In this document: positions 42,692 to 51,124 of the stretch, piece after piece
How positions within the stretch are numbered: the first letter of the stretch is position 1
Layout: each line of letters opens with the position of its first letter
Assembly (NCBI RefSeq): GCF_014656195.1
Contig: NZ_BNBY01000011.1
Location: forward strand, 53,371 to 117,370
Source of the DNA: Kitasatospora xanthocidica
Lineage (GTDB): Bacteria; Actinomycetota; Actinomycetes; Streptomycetales; Streptomycetaceae
Direction of reading: 5' to 3'
Length of the DNA: 64,000 nucleotides
Notes under the pieces: generated by a model
Told to the model about the DNA's origin: nothing
Seen by the model: only the letters and a program-made list of their open reading frames with translations
The model's database searches: none
Program-made: the position numbers and the translations under genes

Positions 42692-44119
42692 TCATCCCTT
42701 GCAGACGCCCAGCGGCACCAGCCGGGCGACCGGCCGCGCCAGCCCGGCGGCCTCGGTGACGGCGGCCACCGCGTCGACGTCCTTGTACGCCTCGGGTGTC
42801 TCCTCCGCGAGCGCCCGCCACGAGGTGGGCCGGACCGCGATGCCCTGCGCCTCCAGGTCGCTCTTGAGCTGCTCGCCGCGCACGGTGCGCAGCGCCCGGT
42901 GCCGGCTGAGCACCCGTCCGGCGCCGTGGCAGGCGGAGTGGAAGGCCTCGTTGCCGGGAAGGCCGACCATGACGTACGAGGCGGTGCCCATGGTGCCGGG
43001 CACCAGGACCGGCTGCCCGGCGGCGGCGAGGTCGGCGGGCAGGTCCGGGTCGCCGGGCGGCAGCGCGCGGGTGGCGCCCTTGCGGTGGACGCACAGTCGC
43101 CGGGGCGCGCCGTCCACCTCGTGGGTCTCCAGTTTGGCGAGGTTGTGCGAGACGTCGTAGACCAGCTCCAGCCCGACGCCGAGCGCGGTGGCGAAGGCGC
43201 GTCGGGCGGCTTCGGAGAGCAGCTGCCGGTTGGCGCGGCCGTAGTTGGCGGCGGCGGTCATCGCGCCCAGGTAGGCGCGGCCGCGCGGCGAGTCGACCGG
43301 GGTGCAGGCGAGTTGGCGGTCCGGGAGGTCGATCTTGTAGCGGTGCAGTTCGCGGTCCATGGCGTGCACGTGGTCGGTGCAGATCTGGTGGCCGAGGCCG
43401 CGTGAGCCGCAGTGGATCATGACGCAGACCTGGCCGGGCCGCAGTCCGAAGGCGGCCGCGGTGTCCGGGTCGTGCACCTGGTCGACGGCCTGCACCTCCA
43501 GGAAGTGGTTCGCCGAACCGAGGCTGCCGACCTGCTGCAGCCCGCGCTCCACGGCCCGGGTGCTCACCTCGCCGGGGGCCGCGCCGGCCAGCACGCCGCG
43601 GTCCTCGCAGCGCTCCAGGTCGCGCGGTACGCCGTGGCCGTGCTCGACGGCGTAGCGGGCGCCGCCGAGCAGGAGGTCGTCCAGTTCCTCCGGCCCGGAC
43701 AGCTGCCACAGGCCGCCCCGGCCGAGGCCGCGCGGGACGGTGCGGTCCAGCAGGTCCATCAGCCGGCCGATCCGCTCGGGGTCGAGCTCCTCCCGGTCGA
43801 CGCCGGCCGCCAGCAGCCGGACCCCGCAGGAGATGTCGAAGCCCACCCCGCCCGGCGAGACCACGCCGCCCTCGTCGACGTCGGTGGCCGCGACCCCGCC
43901 GATCGGGAAGCCGTAGCCCCAGTGCACGTCGGGCATCGCGTAGGAGGCGCGGACGATCCCGGGCAGCGTGGCCACGTTCGCCACCTGTTCCAGCGCCTTG
44001 TCCCCGGCGTCCTGCGGCAGCAGCGCCTCGGAGGCGAAGACCACCCCGGGCACCCGCATCGGCGGGCGCTGCTCGATCCGCCAGCGGTAGCGGCCCGCCG
44101 CGGTCAGTGCGATCTCCAT
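42692..44119 (-). CDS. rtcB: RtcB family RNA-splicing ligase
   Basis: The product is a 475-residue GTP- and Mn-dependent ligase joining 2',3'-cyclic phosphate or 3'-phosphate to 5'-OH RNA ends. Metal-site and catalytic motifs are complete: FDISCGVR, NHFLEVQ, MIHCGSRGLGHQ, VYDVSHNLAK, HRKGATRA and the guanylylated-His motif SACHGAGR; it ends GVCKG. The ATG at 44119 is the conservative start; in-frame GTGs back to 44200 would add a Gly/Ala/Ser/Val repeat. It lies downstream of archease, its known activator, so the two form an RNA repair unit. Substrates in this organism are unknown. Confidence 0.93.
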   Translation of the reverse strand: MEIALTAAGRYRWRIEQRPPMRVPGVVFASEALLPQDAGDKALEQVANVATLPGIVRASYAMPDVHWGYGFPIGGVAATDVDEGGVVSPGGVGFDISCGVRLLAAGVDREELDPERIGRLMDLLDRTVPRGLGRGGLWQLSGPEELDDLLLGGARYAVEHGHGVPRDLERCEDRGVLAGAAPGEVSTRAVERGLQQVGSLGSANHFLEVQAVDQVHDPDTAAAFGLRPGQVCVMIHCGSRGLGHQICTDHVHAMDRELHRYKIDLPDRQLACTPVDSPRGRAYLGAMTAAANYGRANRQLLSEAARRAFATALGVGLELVYDVSHNLAKLETHEVDGAPRRLCVHRKGATRALPPGDPDLPADLAAAGQPVLVPGTMGTASYVMVGLPGNEAFHSACHGAGRVLSRHRALRTVRGEQLKSDLEAQGIAVRPTSWRALAEETPEAYKDVDAVAAVTEAAGLARPVARLVPLGVCKG

Positions 44120-44222
44120 CCCGCTCACCCCGCTCACCTCGCTCGCACCGCTCGCACCGCTCGCACCGCTCACCCCGCGCGCACCGCTCGCACCGCTCAC
44201 CCCGCGCGCACCGCTCGCGCGC
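44120..44222. repeat. 9-bp tandem repeats between archease and rtcB
   Basis: The gap is made largely of GCTCGCACC / GCTCACCCC-like 9-bp units, with several in-frame GTG codons for rtcB. Copy-number change here would alter either the leader length or an N-terminal (SGA)n extension, depending on which start is used. Confidence 0.75.
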
Positions 44223-44678
44223 TCAGACGTCCACGGTGACCCTGCAGGTCCAGCCGTCCGGCCCGGCGCGCAGGTCCAGGTCGTGCAGTGAGACGGCCTT
44301 CGGCACGGCGCCGACCAGGGCGGCCGTGGCGGTGTCGGCCATCCGGAAGCGCACGGCCACGGTCCGGGCGCCGTCCAGCCCCTCGATGCGGCCGATCGCC
44401 AGCGCGACGGGCAGTTCGCCGTCCGCGTCCATCCGGTAGATGACCTCCTCCAGGACGCCCACGAGCAGGTCCGCGTCGCTCACCCCGAGGACGGTGCAGC
44501 CGCGCTCGCCGACCACGTGCGCGCCGCGCAGGTCGGCGAAGCCGTCGACCACGGCGCGCACCAGCTCGCCGATGCAGCCCTCGACCGTCGGCGCCCAGGC
44601 CTCCACCCGCAGGTCCGCCGTGTGCGGCACGCTCCGGTGACCGCTGCCGGACCGGCCCGCGGGCTGCTGTCCGTCCAC
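44223..44678 (-). CDS. archease
   Basis: A 151-residue protein starting at GTG 44678, with GGGAGG about 9 bases upstream. It shows the archease pattern: PHTADLRVEAWAPTVEGCIGELVRAVVDGFADL with the metal-binding HTAD, then DLLVGVLEEVIYRMD and the late KAVSLHDLDL. Archease is known to let RtcB perform multiple turnovers by aiding guanylylation. Its gene lies directly upstream of rtcB on the same strand, supporting both assignments. The start could lie a few codons further in, since the first 15 residues look variable. Confidence 0.9.
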   Translation of the reverse strand: MDGQQPAGRSGSGHRSVPHTADLRVEAWAPTVEGCIGELVRAVVDGFADLRGAHVVGERGCTVLGVSDADLLVGVLEEVIYRMDADGELPVALAIGRIEGLDGARTVAVRFRMADTATAALVGAVPKAVSLHDLDLRAGPDGWTCRVTVDV

Positions 44679-44811
44679 GGGCGACGCCTCCCGAACCCGT
44701 TGCCGTCCTCCCTCCAGCCTCGTCCCCCGGGCAGCCCGGGGGCAAGTCGCGCCGGTCACGGGGGCCGGTTCCGCCGTCGCCGACCCGGGCCGGGCCGGTA
44801 GCCGCCGGCGG

Positions 44812-46371
44812 CTATGTGTGGTCGGACACCGGACGGAGCACGTCCCGCAGCAGGTCGACCACGCTCTCGGTGAGCTCGGTGCGCCGCCGCTCGGCCAGGG
44901 CGAGCAGTTCGGCGGCCTGGGCGGGGTCGGCGTCGAGGGACGGCAGCGGGCGGGTGCGCCAGGGGTGCGGGGCCAGCTCGCGGATCCGGGTGGTGGCGTC
45001 CCTCGTGCCCTGGGCGGCGAGCCGGGGGTGGGTGTCGCCGCTCGCGAGCAGGGCGGCGCGCAGCGCGGTGCGGCGGTCGTGCCGGGCCAGCAGCCGGTAC
45101 CCGGCCCGTCGGACGGCCGGTCGCCGCGGATCGGCGAGCAGGTCCCAGAGCAGGTCGACGGGCAGCCGGGTGGCACCGGGGGTGAGGGCGCCGGCGGCCT
45201 CCTTGACCACCGCGGCGGAGTCGTCCCGCAGCAGTTCCGTGACCCGGGGCACGGGCACCAGGTCGAGGCTCCGCAGGGCCCGCAGGGCGTGGACCCGGAC
45301 GGCAGGGGCCGGGTGGTCCAGGAGGGCGGTGAGCAGGGGGCCGTCGGCCCGGCCACCGGTCTCGGCGAGCCCTCCGATCGCCCCGACCGGCGGCTCGGGG
45401 GCCCGGACGGCCGCCCGGTAGTGCACCAGCGGATCCGTACCGGTGCGGCGCGCCGCCTCCCGGGCCAGGGCTCGGATCAGCGGAGCCGGGTCGTCGAGGT
45501 GGGTCAGCACGGCCTGCGGGGCGCCGGTGCGCATCAGCCCGGTGAGGGCGGCGATCCGTACCTCGGCGTGCCGGCTGCGGGCCAGTCGGCGCAGCAGCTC
45601 GGCCTGGTCGGTCCAGACCGCCTGCCGGGCGGCGGCCTCGACGGCGCGGGCCCTGACCGGCCGGGCGGGGTCGCTCTCCGCGAGGGCCGCGAGGTCACGG
45701 AGCCCGAGGCGGTGCGCGGCGGTGTCGAGGACGAAGCAACGCACCGCGGGCTCGGGGGCCGTGAGGAGCCGTCCGGACAGGGCCGAACCCGGCTCCGCCA
45801 GCAGCGGCACGCGCAGTTGGCCGAGCGCGAAGGCGCCGTGCCGACGCCGGTTGAGCAGCAGGGCCGTCCGTACGGTCGCCGGGGTGGCCAGCAGGGGCTT
45901 CTCGTGGAGCAGCACGGCCAGGCCCGCGCACGCCGGTTCCCGGACCTGCCGGACCCAGTCGGTGGTCCGCAGGGCGAGGAACGGCATCAGCTCGGGGCTC
46001 GGCCGGTCCAGTATCCGCCGCACCACGCGCTCACGGACCCGGCCGTCGGCGTGTGAGCCCGCCAGGGCGAGCGCGACCGGGTCGGCCTCGGTGAGCGTCG
46101 GGGCGGGGCGCGTCGAGTACCACGACTCCCGGCGGATGAAGGCGTCCAGGCGCAACAGCAGCGCCGGACGCTCCGCCAGCAGCCGCAGCGCCTCCAGCGA
46201 GCCATCGGGGCGGTCCACCGAGCCGGCCGCCAGCAGCGCGCCGATCAACTCCTCGAACACGCCCCCCTCCTGGGACCGCGCCCCGGCCACCGCCAGCCGG
46301 ACACGCTCCAGGGCACCCACGCCCGGGGAGCGCTGCGGGCGGGACTGCTGACGGCGGAAGAAGAAGGTCAC
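44812..46371 (-). CDS. HEAT-repeat protein of unknown function
   Basis: A 519-residue protein starting at GTG (VTFFFRRQQSRPQRSP). Helical repeats of about 30 residues run through most of it, for example ALLDHPAPAVRVHALRALRSL, LLRDDSAAVVKEAAGALTP and LLADPRRPAVRRAGYRLLAR, each with the Asp/Pro-Val-Arg turn typical of HEAT/PBS-lyase repeats. It is probably a scaffold protein. It lies upstream of the archease-rtcB pair on the same strand with a 133-bp gap, so functional linkage to RNA repair is possible but not shown. Confidence 0.8.
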   Translation of the reverse strand: MTFFFRRQQSRPQRSPGVGALERVRLAVAGARSQEGGVFEELIGALLAAGSVDRPDGSLEALRLLAERPALLLRLDAFIRRESWYSTRPAPTLTEADPVALALAGSHADGRVRERVVRRILDRPSPELMPFLALRTTDWVRQVREPACAGLAVLLHEKPLLATPATVRTALLLNRRRHGAFALGQLRVPLLAEPGSALSGRLLTAPEPAVRCFVLDTAAHRLGLRDLAALAESDPARPVRARAVEAAARQAVWTDQAELLRRLARSRHAEVRIAALTGLMRTGAPQAVLTHLDDPAPLIRALAREAARRTGTDPLVHYRAAVRAPEPPVGAIGGLAETGGRADGPLLTALLDHPAPAVRVHALRALRSLDLVPVPRVTELLRDDSAAVVKEAAGALTPGATRLPVDLLWDLLADPRRPAVRRAGYRLLARHDRRTALRAALLASGDTHPRLAAQGTRDATTRIRELAPHPWRTRPLPSLDADPAQAAELLALAERRRTELTESVVDLLRDVLRPVSDHT

Positions 46372-46453
46372 CGCGCCATCCTGCCCCGGCGCGGCGACCC
46401 GCCGCTTCCGATATTCGCCGCCGTCAGGAGCCGCCGACCGCCCCCGCCGGGTC

Positions 46454-47254
46454 CTACTTCTCCTCCGGCTCCCAGGCGCGGAGCAGGTCGAGCAGCCCTG
46501 CGTCGCCGTCCACGCGCAAGGACTCGGCCTTGATGCGGTCGTACAGGTAGAGGACCAACTCACTGGCCGTGCCATGGACGGAGGCGCCGGCCGCCTCCGG
46601 CTCCTCGCCGGTCGCGGCGGTGGGCGCCGGGATGCGGGCGGAGCGTGCGCCGTCGCCGTCGACGGTGAGGCGCCAGGAGAGGCCTTCGGCGGAGTGGAAG
46701 TCGAAGGCCGTGGGCTTGTGCGGCCAGGCACTCGGCGTTCCGCAGACGGTGAACAGGAACTCCTCCACACCGTCGAGTGTCACCTCGACCGGCAGCGGCT
46801 GCGCGGCGCCCCCGGCGAGCTGGGCGTCGTACGTGTGCACCGCGGTCTCCTGGACCCGGTGCCGGGCGACACCGCCGGAGGTCTGCGGTGACTGCGACGC
46901 GGGCCACCACGTCCAGCAACCGCCGTCCGGGCCCGCCTCGCGCAGGGCGCCCAGCAGGAGCTCCGTCGACTCGGCCAGCCAGGCCAGCAGGACCTCACGC
47001 TCCCGCGGCAGTTCCAGGGCGGCGCGCGCGGCGGCGGCCTCGGCCGGGGGACCGTCGGCGGGCCCCGCTCCGACGATGGCGGCCCAGAAACGGTCTCCCC
47101 CACCCAGGTGCTTCACCAGATCGAACAGCGTCCACCCGGGACAGGTCGGCACCTCTGCGTCGAGACTGGGCGCGGCGGCGACCACGGCGCGGAAGGCGGT
47201 CGACCGCTCATCGATCAGTCGCAGCAGGTCGGAAAACTCAAGATTCTTTTGCAC
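46454..47254 (-). CDS. mycothiol-dependent maleylpyruvate isomerase family enzyme
   Basis: A 266-residue DinB-fold protein with the MDMPI N-terminal pattern PTCPGWTLFDLVKHLGGGDRFW and HRVQETAVHTYDAQLA. These supply the three metal-binding positions (His in VKHLG, Glu and His in ETAVH). A C-terminal MDMPI_C-like domain follows. Many actinobacterial members are mycothiol S-transferases of unknown substrate, so isomerase activity should not be assumed. It is a single gene. A repeated ACGAATCCGGC sits in the upstream gap. Confidence 0.85.
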   Translation of the reverse strand: MQKNLEFSDLLRLIDERSTAFRAVVAAAPSLDAEVPTCPGWTLFDLVKHLGGGDRFWAAIVGAGPADGPPAEAAAARAALELPREREVLLAWLAESTELLLGALREAGPDGGCWTWWPASQSPQTSGGVARHRVQETAVHTYDAQLAGGAAQPLPVEVTLDGVEEFLFTVCGTPSAWPHKPTAFDFHSAEGLSWRLTVDGDGARSARIPAPTAATGEEPEAAGASVHGTASELVLYLYDRIKAESLRVDGDAGLLDLLRAWEPEEK

Positions 47255-47382
47255 GCCGGATGTCTATCACCGTGCTCCGGTGATCGGAAAGCGATTTTCA
47301 CAGTCCCTCGGGTGGCACGAATCCGGCACACGAGTCCGCCGCACGAATCCGGCGCTCGGAGTCCGGGGAGAGGAGCGGGTGC

Positions 47383-48630
47383 TCAGCCGGCGGCAGCCGC
47401 CACCGAGGCGAGGTAGGCGGCGGTCAGGCCGGGGGTGGCCAGCCAGGCGGCGTGGTCGCTGGGTTCGGCGTAGGTGTTGGCGAGGCGGCGGGCGACTTCG
47501 GGGTGTTCGGCGGCCGCGGCGAAGACGCCTTGCAGGTGGTCCGGCATGGTCAGCATCGAGGCGGTGAACTCCACGGTGTGGCGGGCGTGCTGCTGCCAGA
47601 AGTGCTCGGCGGTGCGGCACATCCAGTCGGCCGTGAAGGGGGCGTCGCCGTGCTCGACGACGGCCCGTCGGTAGGCCTCGGCAGCGCGGGCCGCGCTGTT
47701 GGCGCCCTGGCCGGTGATCGGGTCGTTCACCACCACGGCGTCGCCGAGGCCGAGCACATGGACGGCGTCCACGCCCGAACCCAGTTCCGCGACCGTGCGC
47801 CGGACGGTCGGGGTGACCGCGCCGAACAGTCCGGCTCCGGCGTCGGTCGGCTCGGCCTCCGTCCAGAGCTCCGCCTCCCACGGCAGGTACTCGCCCAACA
47901 GGTCGCGGATCCTGGCCAGTTGGACGTCGGGCGGCGGGGCGTCGCCGAACGCGTCCAGCGGGCCGCCGGGCAGCGCCTCCCAGAGCAGGATCGCGCAGGG
48001 GCCGGAGAGGGTGAGCGCCGGCTGCAGGTAGAGCTCGCCGAGGCCGGGCAGGGCGTGCATCCGCGCCCGGGGCTCGGCGGCCGGGTCGGGTGAGCCGACG
48101 CCGTGCGCGTAGAGGCAGGACAGCACCCGCTGCGGCCGGTCGAAGGGCGAGCGGGCGGCGTCGCGCTCGAAGATCCCGGCGAGTTCGCCGCGCCCGGCCG
48201 CGACCACGGTCAGCTCGTGCCGGCGGGCCAGTTCGCGCAGCCCGTCCCGGTCCAGCGAGCGGTACTCGACGCGGGCGCCGCGTTCGGCCAGCAGTTCCAG
48301 CCAACCGGCCAGCTTGAGCCGCTGGTCGACCGACTGGGCCGGCTCGTCGAGCGTCATGGTGAACTCGAGCGCCCGTACGGCGGGCGGTGCCGCCAGCACG
48401 GCAGCCACGGCGGCGACGGCGGGCGTCAGGTCCGCCCAGAGGTCCAGCCCGGCGGCCGCCTCCAGCCGCAGCGCCGGGCCGAACATCGCCTGGGTGGACA
48501 GCACCCGCCCGCCGCGCAGCTGCTCCGGGGTGCGCTCGGCGACCAGCGTCACCTCGTACCCGTCCGCCACCAGTCCGAGCGCGAACTGCAGGCCGGCCTG
48601 GCCCGCTCCGACGACGGCGATCCGGCGCAA
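47383..48630 (-). CDS. styrene monooxygenase (StyA)-like flavoprotein
   Basis: A 415-residue group E flavin monooxygenase. It begins RRIAVVGAGQAGLQFALGLVADGYEVTLVAERTPEQLRGGRVLSTQ, the StyA-type FAD fold, and has AVVVNDPITGQGANSAARAAEAY near residue 320. The TTG at 48630 has GGGAGG 5 bases upstream and gives the normal family length. The longer in-frame start at 48747 would add an Ala/Asp/Gln repeat encoded by 9-bp tandem repeats and is unlikely. Such enzymes need a separate flavin reductase; none is adjacent. Epoxidation or indole-type oxidation is the family reaction. It is next to a type II thioesterase gene. Confidence 0.87.
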   Translation of the reverse strand: MRRIAVVGAGQAGLQFALGLVADGYEVTLVAERTPEQLRGGRVLSTQAMFGPALRLEAAAGLDLWADLTPAVAAVAAVLAAPPAVRALEFTMTLDEPAQSVDQRLKLAGWLELLAERGARVEYRSLDRDGLRELARRHELTVVAAGRGELAGIFERDAARSPFDRPQRVLSCLYAHGVGSPDPAAEPRARMHALPGLGELYLQPALTLSGPCAILLWEALPGGPLDAFGDAPPPDVQLARIRDLLGEYLPWEAELWTEAEPTDAGAGLFGAVTPTVRRTVAELGSGVDAVHVLGLGDAVVVNDPITGQGANSAARAAEAYRRAVVEHGDAPFTADWMCRTAEHFWQQHARHTVEFTASMLTMPDHLQGVFAAAAEHPEVARRLANTYAEPSDHAAWLATPGLTAAYLASVAAAAG

Positions 48631-48644
48631 CGCGGCCTCCCGGT

Positions 48645-48698
48645 GGTCTGCTTGCTCTGCTTGGTCTGCTTGGTCTGCTTGGGCTGCGTGGGCTGCTC
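48645..48698. repeat. 9-bp tandem repeats upstream of the StyA-like gene
   Basis: Six consecutive 9-bp units, consensus GGTCTGCTT with variants, end just upstream of the GGGAGG of the StyA-like gene. On the minus strand they read as AAGCAGACC units in the 5' leader. Confidence 0.8.
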
Positions 48699-48808
48699 GG
48701 TCCACCTGCCCGGCCTGGCGGCCCCGGCAGTCCTGACGGCTCGTCAATCTCGCACAGTAGCCGAGCGGCGGGCTTCGGTCACCAGTGCGTGTGCCGGGAC
48801 GGCTGCGA

Positions 48809-49561
48809 TCAGCCGCGCAGGTGGTCGACGAGCAGCCGGACCACCTCGTCGGTCCGGTCCGCCAGGTAGAAGTGCCCGCCCGGGAAGATCCGCTGGTCGT
48901 AGCCGCCGGTGGTGTGCCGGTCCCACTGGCCGACCTGCTCGACGGTGGCGTTCGGGTCGGTCTCGCCGATCAGGCCGGTGATCGGCACCGACACGGTCGC
49001 GTCCGGGGCGCAGCGGTACGTCTCGACGGCGGTGTAGTCGGCCCGCAGGGCGGGCAGGACCAGTTCCTGCAGGGCGGGGACGGCGAGGATCCGGTCGTCG
49101 GTGCCGCCGAGCCGGACGATCTCCTCCATCAGCTCGCCGTCCGGCAGCTTGTGCACGGCGGTGTCCCGGGGCAGCGAGGGCGCGCGGCCGGCCGAGACGA
49201 ACAGCCGCACCGGCCCCTTCAGGCCGGCGCGCTCGAAGCGCCGGGCGGTCTCGAAGGCGACGGCCGCGCCCATGCTGTGGCCGAAGAAGGTGAGCGGCAG
49301 GTCGGTCCAGTCCCGCAGCTCGCGGAACAGCTCCTCGGCGAGTCCGTCGATGGAGCTGATCGTCGGCTCCGTGAAGCGGTTCTGCCGGCCCGGGTACTGG
49401 ACGGCGAGCACGTCCGCGTACGGCGCCAGCGCGTTGGCGTACTCCAGGTAGTAGCTGGCCGAGCCGCCGGCGTGCGGGAAGATCACGACCCGGGCGGGCG
49501 CGGAGTCGGACGGGTTGTACCGGCGGAACCACGGGTTGTCGACGTCGGCGCTGCTGGGCAT
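48809..49561 (-). CDS. type II thioesterase (alpha/beta hydrolase)
   Basis: A 250-residue TEII-type hydrolase. VVIFPHAGGSASYYLEYANAL is the typical start, the nucleophile elbow is FGHSMGAAVAFE, and the late His lies in FPGGHFYL. Such enzymes are known to clear misprimed acyl groups from carrier proteins of NRPS or PKS systems. No megasynthase or carrier protein is in the window, so this is either an isolated editing enzyme or part of a small pathway with the adjacent StyA-like oxygenase. Confidence 0.9.
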   Translation of the reverse strand: MPSSADVDNPWFRRYNPSDSAPARVVIFPHAGGSASYYLEYANALAPYADVLAVQYPGRQNRFTEPTISSIDGLAEELFRELRDWTDLPLTFFGHSMGAAVAFETARRFERAGLKGPVRLFVSAGRAPSLPRDTAVHKLPDGELMEEIVRLGGTDDRILAVPALQELVLPALRADYTAVETYRCAPDATVSVPITGLIGETDPNATVEQVGQWDRHTTGGYDQRIFPGGHFYLADRTDEVVRLLVDHLRG

Positions 49562-49723
49562 GCGGGATGGTGCCTCTCTCCGTGACGGACTGTTGCCTGC
49601 CCCAGTCTGGCAGTGCGGGGCCGGGCACGGGGTGTTGTGGTGATCACGCGCCCCGGCCGGGCCGGTTGCCGGCGGCCGTCCGTTCGCCCACCCGCTAGTC
49701 CATCCGTTTCGTCCGTTGGTCCG

Positions 49724-50971
49724 TCAGTCCTCGTCCGGCCACTCCTCCCACGGGTCCTCCTCGGGCTCGCGGTCGGCTTCGCGGTCGGGCCGGGTGACCC
49801 AGCCCGCCGCGAGGACCAGGCCGGAGGTGCGGTGGACCGCGAGGAAGCCGAAGGGCCTCCCGAACTCGACCCGGGCGATCCGCTGCAGGTAGGGCGGGCG
49901 CCGGGTCTCCGCGGCGGCGCCGATGGCCACGCCGAGGGCGGTCACCGAGGCGGCCCGGAAGCCGAGCGGGCCGAAGGTGGCGGTGGCGCGCTGGCGGGCG
50001 CTGTTCAGGTACAGCGGCTCGCCGTCCGCGAGGCCGGGCAGCCGGTGCTCGGTCTCCGAGCGGGCGCTCAGCGTCCGCAGGCCGAAGACCTCCTTGTGGG
50101 TCAGCAGGTCGTGGTCGGCCTCGACGGTGAACCGCGGGACGGTCACGGCCAGCAGGTCCTCCGGCTGGTACCGCGCGATCCGGGCGATCGTGAGACCGGG
50201 GCCGGGGGTACCGTCGGGCAGCCGGTCGGCGGTGGTCCGGCGGTGCCGCTGGTTCAGCACCTCGATCCCGGCGGCCAGCACCCGGCCGGGCCTGGCGTCC
50301 GGCTCCCCGAGCAGCAGATGGACGCTGATGTCGCCGTAGCCGAGCACCCTGGCCTCGGTGACGAGGCCCGCCGGGGTCTCCAGGACGGCGACCCGGTCCA
50401 GCATCGACGTCCACCGTGACAGGTAGCGGACGGGCTCGGCCCACCCGTCGTCCTCGCCGTACGGCACGCCGTAGGACTCCTGGAACGGGCGGATCCAGTC
50501 GGTGCGGACGGTGAGCGCGGCGGCCAGCACCAGCCGGGTGTCCTCGTCCACCTCCACCGGCATCGCGTCGATCTGGCCGTCGGTGGCGGCCTTGGCCCAG
50601 TCGTCCAGCACCAGGCGGTCCTCCTCGACGTCGCCGGTCAGCCGCCCGTGCACGTCCGCCGGGAGCCCGGACAGCCACTCGGGGCGCGGCCGCAGCCGCG
50701 GCGAGGTCCAGAGGCCGAGCGCGGAACCGACCGCCGGGACGTCCCGCAGCAGGCCGAGGAGATCCCGGGCCCGGTCGGCGGCGGCCGTCGGCGGCAGGCC
50801 GAGCGCCTGCGCCAACTCGCCCCGGACCTCGGGGCTCCCGGCCGGGGCCAACAGCCCGAGCAGCGGCCAGACGCCGGCCGGCATCAGGACCGTTCCCTCC
50901 GCCGGGTCTGCCTGCTCGACCCACCGCACGCCCAGCGCGTTGGCCGCCCGTACGGCTCCGGCCTTGCTCAT
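49724..50971 (-). CDS. serpin family protein
   Basis: A 415-residue bacterial serpin-like protein without a signal peptide. Serpin features are VLAAALTVRTDWIRPF (the strand 3A region), VPRFTVEADHDL, and the C-terminal FGRPFGFLAVHRTSGLVLAAGWVTRP. The segment between the hinge-like GVAIGAAAE and the RPF strand is short and basic (TRRPPYLQR), so the reactive loop may not be inhibitory. An acidic tail (EADREPEEDPWEEWPDED) ends the protein. The ATG at 50971 follows a GGGGG stretch. It might protect against intracellular proteases. Confidence 0.87.
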   Translation of the reverse strand: MSKAGAVRAANALGVRWVEQADPAEGTVLMPAGVWPLLGLLAPAGSPEVRGELAQALGLPPTAAADRARDLLGLLRDVPAVGSALGLWTSPRLRPRPEWLSGLPADVHGRLTGDVEEDRLVLDDWAKAATDGQIDAMPVEVDEDTRLVLAAALTVRTDWIRPFQESYGVPYGEDDGWAEPVRYLSRWTSMLDRVAVLETPAGLVTEARVLGYGDISVHLLLGEPDARPGRVLAAGIEVLNQRHRRTTADRLPDGTPGPGLTIARIARYQPEDLLAVTVPRFTVEADHDLLTHKEVFGLRTLSARSETEHRLPGLADGEPLYLNSARQRATATFGPLGFRAASVTALGVAIGAAAETRRPPYLQRIARVEFGRPFGFLAVHRTSGLVLAAGWVTRPDREADREPEEDPWEEWPDED

Positions 50972-50980
50972 CCGTCCCCC

Positions 50981-51016
50981 TGTGCTCTGTGCTCTGTCTG
51001 CTCTGTGCTCTGTCAT
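50981..51016. repeat. GCTCTGT tandem repeats upstream of the serpin gene
   Basis: Units of GCTCTGT and TGCTCTG repeat several times just upstream of the serpin ribosome binding site. They read as ACAGAGC units in the serpin leader. Confidence 0.7.
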
Positions 51017-51124
51017 CTGTAATGCGTGTCCGGCGTAGGACGCGCCGAGCGTAGGGCGGAGGCCGGGCCGGGTGCGAGCGGTTATCGCGCCTCCGGCCGT
51101 GCGCCGTCCTGGCAGGATGTCCCC

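Noticed and set aside
44120..44222. CRISPR-like array
   Set aside because: The units are contiguous 9-bp tandem repeats without unique spacers, and no cas genes are present. The same holds for the repeats at 48645 and 58080-58190.
48631..48747. N-terminal Ala/Asp/Gln repeat extension of the StyA-like protein
   Set aside because: The TTG at 48630 has a strong GGGAGG and gives the normal family start; the upstream part is a 9-bp DNA repeat without a ribosome binding site.
47383..49561. NRPS or PKS gene cluster signalled by the type II thioesterase
   Set aside because: No carrier protein, adenylation, ketosynthase or other assembly-line domain is encoded anywhere in the window.
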